From Stichopus chloronotus (Eukaryota; Echinodermata; Holothuroidea; Aspidochirotida; Stichopodidae): a stretch of DNA of 64,000 bases. Position 1 is the first letter of the stretch; each line of letters opens with the position of its first letter. The notes under the pieces were generated by a model. It had not been told where the DNA came from. It was given only the letters and a program-made list of their open reading frames with translations, and did no database searches. Both the position numbers and the translations under genes were made by a program. Shown one piece after another: positions 46,886 through 61,800 of the stretch. The stretch spans positions 6,056,203 through 6,120,202 of the forward strand of contig CM037842.1 in assembly GCA_021234535.1 (NCBI GenBank), written 5' to 3'.

Positions 46886-49800
46886 GTAAGAAAGAAACGT
46901 ACATGAAAGTATAAAAAACTTCATCGCATGATATTGAAGTGAAAAGCATATCCAGTTGTCAGGTATTTATGTTTTATGCTGTTTAAGCACTATTATTGCA
47001 CAAGCACCTGAGGGAGTAATAAAAGTAGAATGGGATGATAACCTGAAATTGATATACATACTCTCATGGCCTATGGCAAAGGAGGTCACAGTTTCAGCCA
47101 GAGTGGGCAAAAATTGGCTTCTAGGGGTGCTGTATAATAGAAATGCCCGCTGCTCTTTGAAGATATTAGAGGAGAGCGGGTTGATTGCCGGCAAGACTGT
47201 TAGGGTTCCTATTTAGAGAGGGCTACAATTTTAGGCATCATTTTGCATCCAACTGCACAAACATTGTATGTGTAATTTGTATTATTGCAACTCATCTCTG
47301 TATAGGAACCCTTAGAACTGTCTAAGCAGAGAGCGTACGAGAATATTCTCGCTTCCCAAACTCTCCGGATGTGCCAGAAGCGGCACTTCCTGAGTGTATT
47401 AGCTGCATATGCACAGTCTTAAAACAGGGATCTCATGTTTGCAATTTCTCAAGTAAATGAGAGCAAAAGTAAATCTATGAAAATGCTAATTACATGTCAG
47501 ATAGGTTCCGTTGTTCATAAATTATGCATCCTCTATCATATATATATTCGTGGAGCACTTGTCAAATATTTGGATGGGAATGAAGGTATCTTTATCCTCA
47601 CACTTTTTTTCGTTGGACAGGGGGGTCACAGTGATCGTTTGCAGGAGGTCAAGAGACTCAAAGTGTACTATTTTTGGTGTAGCTAGATTTGTTTTCTGAC
47701 TGAGTCTGAAAAATGGATGAGAGTCAATCAATGAGTGGGGCATTCCGTGGTATTTCTCTGTCGCGGACGGGACATTTTGCACAATTAAAACATTAATAAC
47801 TCAAAATAGGTGATTTGCATGGTTGTGTAATATACTTATTCAGAATCAGCACCCTGAAATAACCTTAAACTGTCTCCATTTTAGTAATAACATAAAAGAT
47901 CATGTAATTATAGCCTCGTTAGTGTGCATCGCGGACGGGACAGAAAATGGACATGAATTTTCAAGGGTTAAAGTGAAACTAGAATTGCTCTGAATGTGGG
48001 ATGGGTAAGGTGGGTTTGGTTAGCAAGTTATATTTAGGAACCACTTTCCTATTACAAATTGTCACGAAAATTTGAAGGGACTACTCTTTAGACTGTGAAA
48101 TTCATGTTTAAAAAAAAAAACCAGCGTCGCGGATGGGACATTTCTCAATGTCGCGGACGGGACAGCATTGATTTACACAAATTGTGCATGTCTCCCTTGA
48201 TCGAATTAACATGAACAATGAACAACAGTGTGGACTCATGGGGATCTAAGCAAATACTGAAAAAGAATATATGTTCAAGCCACCTCCCCTGCCCCCTCCC
48301 AACCCTTCACCCTACTGCAACCGCTAGGAACTGGCATACTGGTACCATGTCTCAATGGCAAAATTAAGAGCCAAAACCAGTAGTGAGGAGATTGTAGGGT
48401 CCAGGCCTTTACTTTCAAGAGATTATATGTTCAAGTCAACCCCAAGCACTCTGCACCCCCTGAGAACCCTGGTTAAGCATGCATGCTAAGAGTGAATTAT
48501 GTAGAGCATAATGCCTGGACCTTGATTCATGCCCACAAACAATTTATCGTCTATACAATGAATAACCTAGATCCACAGTAAACTAGCCGAGGCCTACAAA
48601 TCACATGCACGTTACTCTAACACTAGCACACATATATCCAGTAACTTCTACACTCCATCATGATTGTGATTCTACACAATAAAAAACCACATTGACCTGG
48701 ACTCACTCCTATTAATCTCAAGTTGCTTTGCAAAAAATAAACAGTCACAAAGGCAGGTCCAGGTGCCATTATGTAATAGAATTGCAGTGTGGACCCCATG
48801 AGGCTTTCAGAATAAACTATCAAATCTCACCTTGACTAAGGAATGATATGTGGAAGTAGGAAGTAGATGAAGGTACTGCAATGTGTACAATGTCACTGAA
48901 AAATGTCCCGTCCGCGACAAAATGTCCCGTCCGCGACAGTTTTTCATTAATTAATTACTCCGGTTAAATGAATGCAGTGGACAAAAGGAAGACAAAGGGG
49001 GGTATTGTATTGAGGCCAGTAAGAGAATTCTCAAAAAAGAAAAAATTGAAACAATTATTGCTGAGTAATGTTAAAAATCGTGTTGAAATTGTCGCGGACG
49101 GGACAATTCAATTTTTACTAATTAATTAGTATTAATTAGCAATACAGTAGGTAGCTGTTCCATTGGCTCAGCCAGAACTTCTTTACAGTTAACTGAGAAA
49201 TGTTTGAAGACTATCGAAGAGGACCTCCAGCATCATTTAAAGTGAAATGTACCAGAAAAAAAAATACATAGCCTCCCAGCTTGGATATTGTCCTTCCCAG
49301 GCTCAACAAGTAAGCTCCAGAAAATGGTACTGTCAGTGTTTTCTTACATGAAAAATTGATCCCATTTTAGAAGTATTCCACTGAAAGTCTGATCAAATTT
49401 GCATATTTCATGATGAATACTGTACTTGCTTGAATTTGAAGACAAAAACTTGGCAACACCATCATCATTTCCTGGATGCGGGGGGATGAAGTGCTCAAAA
49501 CAGCATTTTTTTTCTCATTCTTATCTTTTTCTACCTTTATATTTATTTTTTTGCAAAGCTAAAAAGGATGCTGGTGATTGATTTGAATTGGTCAGAGAGG
49601 GTGACTGCCTCAATAACCATATGTTGACCTTCAGTTTAATATCTCATTGTAGGATACCACTGAAAGTGTTCAGGTGGTGATGTTGTGGTGAACCTTTGAC
49701 AAATGTACAATACACTGTATATATTCAAGTTGGATAATATTGTGTTCTTTAGTGGATCATTCTTGAAAACAATATGAGAGGACAAAGCAATAGACTACCT

Positions 49801-52800
49801 TGAGTAGAGGAGAAAGTTCAGCATTCGGCCCCGACATCCAAAAGTCGCTAAATGGGTCCCTTAAGATCACCAAATTCTAACATACGGTTGCCCTTGAGAA
49901 AAACGAAATAACTGAAGTTGTAAAAATCATATGTAATTTTTATTACGAATATTGAAAACATACTGTAATTTAATCTAAAACAGCAGAGTGAGAGTTTTTA
50001 CGTGTTGCTAAGAGAGTCACAATCATTTGGTTTCACCTTGGTAGAGCAATTTCAGCTACAGGGTGACCTCATTTTGCAAATTACTGTAAAATTAAAGAAA
50101 TCTACTTTTATCTTATCTCCTTCATTGGGTCTCAGCTTTCACTTCGCTTTATTTTTCTTGCAGTTTTTGTTAAATTGCTTCAAACTAGGATCCTTCTGAG
50201 GTCAAAATTCTGTATTCATTTCCTCAAAAGGCCTTTTAGTGGTGTGCAGTTTGCTAACACTTGTGTCTCCTAATGACAAGTTCAGATTTGCGTCTTTAAA
50301 ATTGATGTTTTCATGCAAGCTGTTACCTTTTACATAAACTTTTTATTAAGTTTATCAAATGTTACTTCTACTTTATTCATCCTTGTTTCACAGACGTCAA
50401 CTGTTTACCGAAGTTTACCTTGTTACTAACGCCGATAAGTAAGTAATTTCTCTCTCTCATTTGTGTTTCGTTGTCTGTAAGGTGTTCCTTCTTTGGATCG
50501 ATCGAGTGTTGTCCATGATGTTGAGCCAATGTTATTTCTCTCTGGTTTTGTTCATATTCAATCAGCTCTGTCGTGGACGAGCTTGCCTTTACCAATCAGA
50601 TTATTATTTCTCATGTATCTTTAGTCGTGACTAGACCATTCGCACCGTTACCCAGAGAAAGTTGCACAATAGGTTAAAAAACAGTGATTAATTTTAGCAG
50701 TACAGTGGTCCTGGCAGATCTGTGACACCCAGATGTCTCTACAGGACAAACAAATTATGGGACAAAGTCATCCTTTGGACAATCAAATTGTGAACATTGC
50801 ATAAATTGAATTAAGTATTTTACTTGCTGTAGCACCAACAACATGAGACTGTAATGTGGTGAGGAATTGCTAACAGCACAATTTAAGTGTGTTCCTGGTA
50901 CACCAACCTGGACATATATACTCAGTCATGACATGGTTTTTGGCAGGACAACTAAATTTTGAAAAGGGAAACTTCATTGTACATGTTAGTTGTCCCTCCG
51001 ATGCCTACCAGATGAAAATGCTGATACTTAAACACTGTAAGCTATCTGTACAGTAGTAGCCTTGAAGATCAGTGGTTCTACAGTCCCCCATTATGTGTGG
51101 TACTGTAATGGTCGTGAAGATGGCTCCTTTAACAGTCCTTTTCCTCAACTGAATTTCTTTGTATATGTTGATGTACTGTATTCTCTGATAGCTGTTAGTT
51201 TGTAAGTAGGGATTAAGTGTACAAGCAGTTTTGTGTAAATAATAATTTAATATTGTTGAAGGGGTTTTAGGCATAAATGAAAGAGCCTGTTTTTCACTCC
51301 ATGGTTCTCAAAGCTCACACCGGTATCTTGTCCACAGCTCAAGGTATTAATGTTTTGAGAAAGACCTCCCTGGTCATATGCTCAAGAAACATTTGTAGTC
51401 ACCTCAAGGTCACAAAGTGTAATGTAAATGAAAGCAAACTACTTACAAATATCTTTAATGTTCCTTGAATTGGAGTACATATTTTACAGTCATGGAAATT
51501 TGACAACAGTGAAAAATTGAGATGAGACCTGTAGTAGATTGCCCTTAATATATCTTCAAAAATGTAGGTAACACCTCCTAGACTATTTTGATGTTTCCTT
51601 TGCTTCTCAAGATTATGTGTAAAGAATTACAAAGGACACTTAATCAGTTGATCTGTTATGAACGAATGGCTTTCCATTTTTTGCAGTGTATTAATCAAAA
51701 CTTGTCTCAAAGTCTAGACCTTCCAAGGAGAACATGATAATGAAATATGGTTTCATGAACGAAAACAGAAAATGACCTGTTGTGATGCAATTACTATCCT
51801 ATGGCCATATTGTCTAGGTATAAATACTTTGAACGATGGGCAACAGCAAACGACTTCCCCGTAGATAACATCATCAATGATGGTACCACAACCTATAATG
51901 GCCGGTGAGTATATGATTATCAGTGATGGTGCAAGCACTTATTATAGCAGGTGAGTATATGATTATTAATGATGGTGCAAATACATTCTCACTGACGACA
52001 CTCACAGCACTCAGTGATGACTATCTATGGTCGTATTCAAACAATGTGTCGTAACTGTACTCCTAACCTTTCCCATTGTCAGTTAACTTTTCACGTTTCA
52101 CTTGATTTACTGATTACTGCCCAGTTGATTTCTGCCAACATACTTAGACTTGGTTGATATACTTAAAGTCCGGAATCAGTGACACATTCAGATATCATGA
52201 TATTGTCACAGCACAGCATATATCTTACATTTACTGCTGAACTTAAATTGAGCACTGTAAAGGCACTACAGCATATTAAACTGTGTTGCATTTACACCAG
52301 CATTTGAATTGAGTGTAGTAGGAGCACATGTACAGCATAGCGTATGTTACTGTACATTTACCACAAAATCATAAGGGGTAAATTATAAGAGTTAAAATAT
52401 TCAATAACTGGATGGACAGGTAGCATAATAAACTTGACGTTTTATTAGAGCTCAGAATGTCTGATTAACCGACGTATTCAAAATACAGCAGAATGTTAAA
52501 GTGACATTTCAATTCCTTTCCATTAGACTCGGATCTGTTGGCGACTTTGATTTGGTGCTCAGAAATAAGAAGATAGACGATGATGTCATGCTTGTTGCCG
52601 GGGACATGCTCTTCCAGGATCATAAATTTGATGTCCTCCAAGTCGTCCATTACTTCAAGAAAAAGGTAAATTTAACGCGAGTCGACGAAGATCAAACAGA
52701 GCTGGCTTTGACTCTCTTGCAGTTTTCTTTTGTTTTCATGGCATCTCTCCTATTTTGTTTCTATGGTGTCTGACCTATTTTGTTTCTGAATGCTTGCAGG

Positions 52801-55800
52801 GTTTTCTTGAGGGGTAACAAAGTAGAAATGCATTAGTCAAGTCATTTGAAAGAGACTCCCAGAGGATTCACAATTTTAACATCGGTTTAAGGTCTTGCCT
52901 CTTGTCACGTTCAAAAGATTCAATTCTTGATGAGCTATTTCTAATTCAGGTATTAATAAGATATTTCTGGTTCAGTTATTGATTTGCTATTTCTGGTTCA
53001 ATCATTGATGATAAGCTATTTCTGGTGTTCTCCTCTCTCCTTACAGCCAGGAGAGCTCGCCATTTACTACGAGATGGAGGAAACCGAATCTTCAACCACG
53101 AGAGGCATCGTCGAAGTTTGTCCTAACACAAACAGGTTTGATAGTAAACTCTCAAACAATCAACTTGGTACTTGTTTTGACTACCTCTTAGCATACCTGA
53201 TAACGTAAACATCTCACAGAGCTGTTGACGTCATCGCTTTTTCAGACGTCGGTCATCGGGTCGATTCTGTGTAACAGTATAATTCATCTTTTCAAAGCAG
53301 TAATTAATTTCACTAAATGTTTGCCAAACTAGTGTTGTATAGAGATGGTCATTCTTCCCCACCATACGCAAAAGGTCGTACAAAGTTCAGTCTTCCGGTG
53401 TTTACCCCAGATTTGTTTAACTTTTTCTTTATTTTCCCTCAGACAGTCAGATCAGACAACACATTAAAAATAGTAAACTTAGACCCTGTTCTCAGAAAGG
53501 TTGCGCAATCCTTTCGTGATTGGATAATCACGGATGGCAACCACCTTACTCTGTTACGTAGGTAAACCATTTGACCTGTGATTGGTCAGTGTCGGCAATC
53601 AATCCCGTGACCCTTAGCAGTTTAGCGTGGGTCAATCCATTGACCTCGCCACGCCGCCGGCACTGGCTCTCTGGGTATCGAAGTGTGAACATCGTTCGTC
53701 TCCGTGTATTATGTAGGCTTGTGTTACCAATGTAATTGTAAACTTTCTCCGTCCTTTCGTTTCTCTCTTACAATCATCATCGTTAACTAATTTAAATTGA
53801 TTTATGTGTGCCAGTCGAATCATCAAATAATAAATGGAACTCTGATCAAATCAAAGGAAACTCTCCTTCTCTGGATTCTCGGTTCTGACGTCTCTCTGTG
53901 TCAACAATCCGTCGCTGGGGCAGTCATAACAAGACTGTGAACCCCAAAACCCCACATATTCCACATAGTGGTCGGTTTATTCTACACTAGAGCGGCAACT
54001 GCTTGCAAGTACATCTGATTTGATTGAAATAGAGTTTCTGTTTTTTATGAACTTTAATGTCAATAGTCACTTCATTGAGCCTTTATGTTTTCACTGTTTC
54101 CAGCTTAACTACATTTGCAGATTCCCTTAAAAATGTCTTTGTAGGTCTAAGCTGTATCCCTAACTTTCAAGCTTCCCCCTCCTTCTCTTTCTTTTACTCA
54201 ACAGAAGATAAACTAATGATATTGTGTACAAGAACTGGGAAGGCTAGAAAAACAATTTTGCAGTTGAATAGCTGATTGATGAATATTCAGCATGTGAACA
54301 GCTGATTTTTGAACATTCATTTTCAATTCATATATATTCATTTTTCAATTCCGTGGTGATTTGTTTGTGCCACGTGAGCAATGTAGCAACAAACTATTGT
54401 TTGTTATTATGACAAATTTTCTTCATTAAACCAGCTTTTTTTACAACTTTTAGGTGAAGGTATTCTTGCAATGATCTGAACTTTTAGAAAAAAAAACAGT
54501 CAGGGAGAAGCATGTACGTTAGGCTTGAAGGGTAGCAAAGTATGTCAGATGTAACAGTAATGTGGTCGTGACTGAGATGATGTGGTCTATAAGAGTCATA
54601 ACCATTAAATTATATTTCTATTATAATCATAAATCTTGCTTTTTTTGAGCTGAGTAGACTGTCTGATCTCACTTATTATGTGTTCAGTTACTTCCTTTTT
54701 GCTCATAGATCTTGTAGAATAAAGTACTTCTTTTTGTTTTTCTTTCAAGGATAACAAAATTCTACGAGAAGCCTAGAGAAGGCGACACCAGCTCTCGCCT
54801 TGCCAGCGTGGTTTTCTACTGCTTCCGAAGACATACCCTGAGTACAGTACAGCAGTATCTCGTCAACCACCCAGAGGTTGGACAGAGAAACTTTGGAAAC
54901 TATATGGTAACTTTGAATATTAATCAACTATGGAATAAGTTTCTGGAAGGTTGTAGTAGTTTCAAGATGATGGAATTGATCTTTTATATTCTGCTTCATT
55001 TGAAATGGACATACTGGAAATCTTTTACAACCTGGGCAGCTGCTGTGTATGTTTTTCAATATAAATTAACACCTTAGGTGGCTGTTACATATATCACTCT
55101 GTGGGATGTATTGCAGAATTAATAAGTGAAGTAATTCTTTGTCTTCTTGCTGTGTCAAACTGTGTTACGTTTTCATAGTCCATAACTCATCTCTCTTAGT
55201 GCCTCGTAGTGTTAGTATTTTTTTGTTCCTGTCTATACCAGTGTTCTCAAGGTGTTAGCAGTAGTCCATTTCCATTGTGTCTCATGGTCTTAGTATTTTT
55301 CCGTTCCCATCTATTCTGGTGTTCTCAAGGTGTTAGTAGTATTCCATTTCCTTTAATTTTTATAAGTCATTTAATCCCTTGTGGTATTCTCCTTCAGTGT
55401 GCTGCTTTCCATTCTCTTCGTCCCTGTAACTTGAAATAATAGTCTTCACCAGCAGTGTCAGTGTCATTATTTACATTCTTCTTTTATAACAGTGCTTCCA
55501 TCTTTTTACTCTTTTAATTGTATCTATGATTTTACAGCAATACCTAGTGAATGAATCTGACGTCCCCGTCTATGGCATGAAACTACCGACAGGATTCCAG
55601 CTCATAGGACAAGTTGTGAGTGCTACCCTCTTTTTTTGTTTTTGTTTTTTTTTTAGAGAAGGACTTACTCTTTGCAAAATGGTTTGTCAGTTTTCTGGCA
55701 TGTAAGTAATATCCATGAGAGAGCGCCTCCAAGTTGCGATCATATTGCCACGTATATGAACTATGAGGTATTCGTCATTATCTGCACTCTATCATGAATA

Positions 55801-58800
55801 TTCATATATGAGTAGAGATAGATTTTGCGCTCTACAGTCACGTTAAAATGTGTTTCAATATAAATCAATGTTGCGGTTAAATATTTGGGTTAAAAACAAA
55901 TAGCTGAGTATGTTTTTGTGACATTTTTTATGTTTAACAGTTCTCACATCAATGTTTAGCTGGCCATACTTTTGAAAGTATCCCAGTCACACAAAAAAGC
56001 CTCCCCCCACACCAAAAGAACAAAAGCAAATGAAGCTGCATGGTGTCATTTACAAATATCACCTTGATAAGGATGGCACCAGTATAGAGAGTAAAATATT
56101 GAGTGATGTAGGTGAAGTATAACATTCATGCTTTATCTGGCTGTGTAAGGATCATCATCTTTGGTGAGTTCTACCTGACCAGGGATAAAGAAAGTTCCAC
56201 TTGAAGATGGGATGAAGTGATGAAGATGGGATGAAGTGATGAAGATGGGATGAAGTGATGAAGATGGGATGAAGTGATGAAGATGGGATGAAGTGATGAA
56301 GATGGGATGAAGTGATGAAGATGGGATGAAGTGATGAAGATGGGATAAAGGGATGAAGATGGGATGAAGTGATGAAGATGGGATGAAGTGATGAAGATGG
56401 GATGAAGTGATGAAGATGGGTGGTGGTTGCTTCATTGTGCTCGAAATCCTCAACTGAAACAAAATACACTCAAAATTGTCGGTTTCTGGCTTTTATCTTT
56501 CGGAGGTGAACTGTGTTATGTCACTTGGAAGGCAATTTCCATGTGACAACCCAGTTGTAGGGTTATGGAAGAACTTTACTTCTCATTAAGTAAGGAACAA
56601 TTCTCTCAAATATCCAACTCCATAATGTCTGTTTATAGATTCCCGCAATGTACAGCCAATTGTTTAGCTCGTGATTTTGAGAAGGACTCAATTACTTGAA
56701 AAATATTGCAAATCTGACAAAGAAGGCCAAATAGCATGTGATCATTGATTTTCACAAACCGCCACAAGGTAGTCAGCTGTTGGCTTTCAGAGTTTCATAA
56801 TTTATAATCGTGTTCTGTCTCAGGATTTCAAACAGCAGGCAAGACGTATAACGGGTGACAGTGCTTCAGGTTTTTGACTGTCCTAATCCCTCTTATCACA
56901 AACTTGTAATCATAATGTTTGTTTTTGGACTACAGTGGATATGTTTATCAATTTGCCTTTAATCCAAGCTACATTACAGGATACATCCAATTGACCGTCG
57001 ACCTTTCGTCATTGTTTTGTCTCCTGCCTTGAATGCAGAATGACCGAAAACACGGTTTGTTTTATTTAACAACGGCAACCGCAACCTCTAAGAGCATATG
57101 CGTATTATATATGGTCACGTCAAACTCAAAGGTGTATATCCCTGCAATCTACTGTGATGTTTACCTGTGTTCTACTTTTCTGCAGTCTCTGGCTGATTAT
57201 GAGAAATGGTTGTCATATTTCTCGGACAAGAAGTTCAACCAGAGGATACTTCAGCCCTTCACTGCCAAAGCTTATGCCAGGTAATATAGAATGCCAGCAT
57301 TCATGAGAAGAAATTGAAACACTTTGCTGAGAAAAGTTTTGAGGTTGTTAGAGCACTGTGAATGACAGGCCTTGCATCTGACTCATTACATATCTCAGAT
57401 GGTACTAAACATGTGACACTACTCAAGGAATACACAGGAAATAAAAACAGATCACATTTATTCACAACAACTTACGAGTTGTAGGTTTGAATATATTGGT
57501 TTTGCATCTCCCACCCCCACCACTGTAGTTTAGAAAGCGTTTTTTCATCGAAGAATCCTGAGATTTTATCAAAACTTATTTTATCTTGTTTTTATCAGAA
57601 GTTTTTCTGTGACAAGTTACAGTCATCATCTGTATGACTCATATTAATTTTCTGCAAGGTTGAGGTACCTTCAGCTTTGCGCAGGTCTTACCCCTGACCT
57701 CATCGCTTCTTCCCTTCCCCCATCCCCATGTCAAACATTTTAACAGTTCTCTCTGAACTGCAGTTTTTATCAATCATTCATTGTCTTAGTTTATATGTTT
57801 AACTGCCTTATTGTCCCTTCTTGTAACATCTTTTCCCCTCCTCGCTGTCTCTCTCTCTCCCTGAAGGATTGGTTTGATGGGTAATCCATCTGATGGTTTT
57901 AATGGCAAGACCATATCTCTCTCAATCAGTAACTTCTGGGCTGAGGTCACCATCATTGAAAGCAGAGAACTGGTAAGAAAAGAAAAATAAAACATTCTAC
58001 TTTCATTCAAATGCTGTGAGATTCCTCTTCTTTCCTTGAAAATAATTTGTTTCAGAAAAATGTGAAAAGTGTAAACTGCAGAGTTGGTGGATATAACACT
58101 GCATGTCATCCATACATTTGCTTTGTCCAGCAGATACGCTGTCGAAAATTTAAATTTTCTAATTTCACTAGGTATCGGTTTCTCACCCGTTGAACAATCT
58201 TTATTGCATTTCTAATCTCACTAGGTATTGGTACCTCACCCATTGAACGATCCCACAGAATTTGGCAGCCTCGGTGACTTACACGAAATCAGCCGCAAGG
58301 AGGGATATTTTGGAGGTCTTCGGCTGTTACAAGCAACCTGTAAAAAGTTTTACCAGTACTGCTCCCAGCAAGGGTAAGCAAATTCATTTTCATTACTCTT
58401 GGTAACATTGAGTCATATGTTTGCAAATGATATATGCAAGACATGAATATTTATCAGTATCTCCCTGTCTTATGTAAGATAAACTTTGTATTCCATTATT
58501 AGATCACTGATTATCATATTTTTAAGAACACTGTGGATAGGGTTAGTGTTGACATAAGATTTTGATTGTACACAAATAGCATACAGTATTATGTAAGTCT
58601 TTGTGGCCATGAGGATGAAGGTGGTGACACATGAAGCAATGAAGTTGAGCAACAGAGACATCCTGAGCTAAATTCCTCACTGGTCACAGTGGGATGAGTT
58701 TTCCATTGAAGAGAAATCTAACGCTTTCCCATCTAAACTGACTTCGTGAAAAAAGGTAGCAAAGTTAGTCTAAAATTGTTAATTAGGTAGTCACCACATG

Positions 58801-61800
58801 CGAAGTTGTAGTACATAAGCGGCAGACTTCCTCTACACTTGTGTTAGCATCGTGAAATAACTGCTAGCTAACTTCAAGGTCCTGAATTATTATTATTATA
58901 TTTGAAATATTGTTTTATCTCTCACATTGTTTTTCTCTAATTTTCTTGCCAGTCCATCTTCAATGATGCACTAATCACTCATGGCATTTGTTTTCCCTAT
59001 TTTTGGCAAATACAATTAAACTGGCTTCATAATGACAGAAGACAAAACACATGCCCAAGAAACAAGTACAATGCAATCATGAAATGACATTTTCAGAATT
59101 GACATGGGCGAATGTCTTCTCTTTTTTAGGCAAGTGAGAGGCTTTGGCTCTTTAGAACAAAACCTGAAGAAATCTGTCGACATTTGACTGACACGTGAAT
59201 GTCCATCATACATCGTAGTATCTTTGCCTCTCGCATTATTGCCAGGAAGATATAATTAAAAAGATATATACTTAGTATGGCACATCGATCTGAAGGGATT
59301 ATTCTCATTTTTGGGGTTCCCCCCCTGTTGATCTCTCCTTTCTCCTTTCAACTTTAACCAAATGAGCTACTGTGAAAGGTGGATCAAATTCCTCAGAGAA
59401 GATACCAAATTACTTTGATAACCTTTTTCAAAATTCAGGAAGAATTTCATCTCATGTTTCTTGCGAACTTTGATAATCAGTCATTGCATCAAGGTAAACC
59501 TTAATTTACAGATTCACAATTAGATAAATATAAGTTTTAGTTCAAGGGGCAAACTTCAAAAGATCTGTCAGTAACTTTGGCCAGTGCTGTAGCCAAGTGG
59601 ATGAAGTTGGTGGCATTTGAAGCAATGAAGCTTAGCAGCCGGAATGTTTGTGCTTCGATCGCTGATGGGGTCACAGCAGAATGGGTTTGTTTTGTTCAAG
59701 AGTAATGATTATGTAAGTTTTTCCCATCTTAACTGACCATGTGAGAAAAAAAGAGATACCCAATTTGATCCAAAATTGATACTTGTTGGTCAAAAGGCTT
59801 CCTCCACACTTTGTCTCTTTTCTGCAATTTTATGAATTATTTGACATATGTTTGATAAACCGCATTCCTTTTCTTTTGGGACTGGGTTTAATGTTTTTCT
59901 CTTTCTTTTATACTTTAGCATCGCTCTTCCAAAGAGGAACTTCACCCTGAAATATGACACGAACATTCCAAGACAAGTGGTGAGTCTTTTTTTTTTCTTG
60001 TACAGAATCTTAAATGAATAATGAGAATTTGGTTCTCTGTTTTAATCAATATTTGATCAAAGGTTGTATCAATCTATTTAAAAGACTCCATGCAACCTTT
60101 ACACTAAAGATTTTCATTCTTCTGAAGTCACTATGGCCCTAAAACGTTTGTGCTAGGGGTTATCTGACGTAATGTTTCTCTTCCGATGCAATGGCCGTTG
60201 TGTTTGTCATATCATCTTCCTATGTCAGATGCGATAATTTTTCTGGCAATTGTGGTCTTGCAAAAACGCTGATGTTATGTCCGATGTAGTCTCTCGATTG
60301 ATTTTATCACAATGCCTCAATCGTCACACCTTTTACAGATATATGTAATTTATGGACAATGTTTTTTGCAGGCCTTGTGAAAGCATTCTCAACTTTGCAT
60401 ATATTTCTTTATGAAGGATGTCAGACACTAACCGCGCATATATGAATCAAATGAATATGAGGAAACCCTTTTACTTTCATATGCAAATTAATGAAGACCT
60501 ATAACCTCAACTTGATTTAACCTTGAATGATGCCTGTAGTTATTACTTTGTCTTGGATCATGTGAAACTATCTAATCAGGAAGAAGCTTTTTTTAACCCT
60601 TTCATGTTGCTGTATCTTTCTACAATTTTCCAGATATGAAAATTATGACAAACCTTATTGACATCGGGTTATTTCTTTCTTCAGGAGAGTGTCAACATGT
60701 TAGTTTCCCTCCTATATTATGAAATGCACAGAAAAAAAAAATGTTGCTACTGGCATGCAAGATGCAGTTAATCTGAAACAAAAGGTAACACTTTCCCAAA
60801 AAAGCTCATATTGAAACACTGTAATGTTCATCACTTACAGTACATTAGCTTACAATGAAATACTGTTTATTTAATTGCTTTCAGTACATAATATCACAAT
60901 GAAAAACTGTTCATTGCTCACAACACATCAGCTCATATTTAAACACTGTTAATGTTCATTACTTACAGTACATAGGCTCACAATGAAACACTTGTAATGT
61001 TCATTGCTTAGAGTGCATAAGCTCACAAGGAAACAGCATGAATGTTCATTACTTACAGTACATGCCCACAACAAAACACTGTTAATGTTCATTGCTTACA
61101 GCTCATACAGTCATAATGAAACACTATTAATGTTCATTGTTTGCAGTACATATTGTCACAATTAAACTCTGTTGTTGTTCATTGCTCACGATACATACGC
61201 TCACATTGAAACACTCTTAATTTTTCTTATGCTGGTAGAATTATCATACAGGTATTCTGTTCATTATCCCTGTGTTATAGTATACCCACAAGTGGGCACA
61301 CTTGATGGTGATTTTTTACTTGTAGTCTCCTTTGGCTGGAGAAAGAGGACTAAGAAGAGTACATGTCAATTTCATCGCATGTCCTTTTTAATGGAAGAAT
61401 TGCATAATGTATATCATTTTTAATTTTCATTAAATTTTGTCTTTTTTTTTTTCTATTTCAGGGTTTAGCTGGGAGTAGTGCTATAGTTACCGCAACTCTT
61501 CAGTGCCTCTTACATTTCTTTGATATCACTGATTGGGTAAGCATCGACTATAATAAACCCATAAGAGTGTCTGCTGTTATACTTTGCCTTGCAGTAGTAC
61601 CAGTATATTGTAGTTCTTTTCATGTACATTTTAGATTCTTTGATTTTTGAGATGCTCAGATAATGCTTCCAATTACAGAGAGATTCAGATTTCCGTGGTC
61701 ATATTTTTCTTACTAAGTCAAAATTGGAATATGAGTTGTACTGGCACATCGCCTCATTGTCCACCTTTGTTCTTTGTCAGTGTCTGAGGGAAAAGGAAGT

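Noticed and set aside
46956..47216. 86-codon plus frame ending in IAGKTVRVPI
   Set aside because: Looks protein-like by eye, but lies in an intron, has no matching splice phase with neighbours and no domain I can name.
56133..56469. Two His/Ser/Pro-rich minus frames of 104-109 codons
   Set aside because: They read through the 19-bp minisatellite; low-complexity artefacts.
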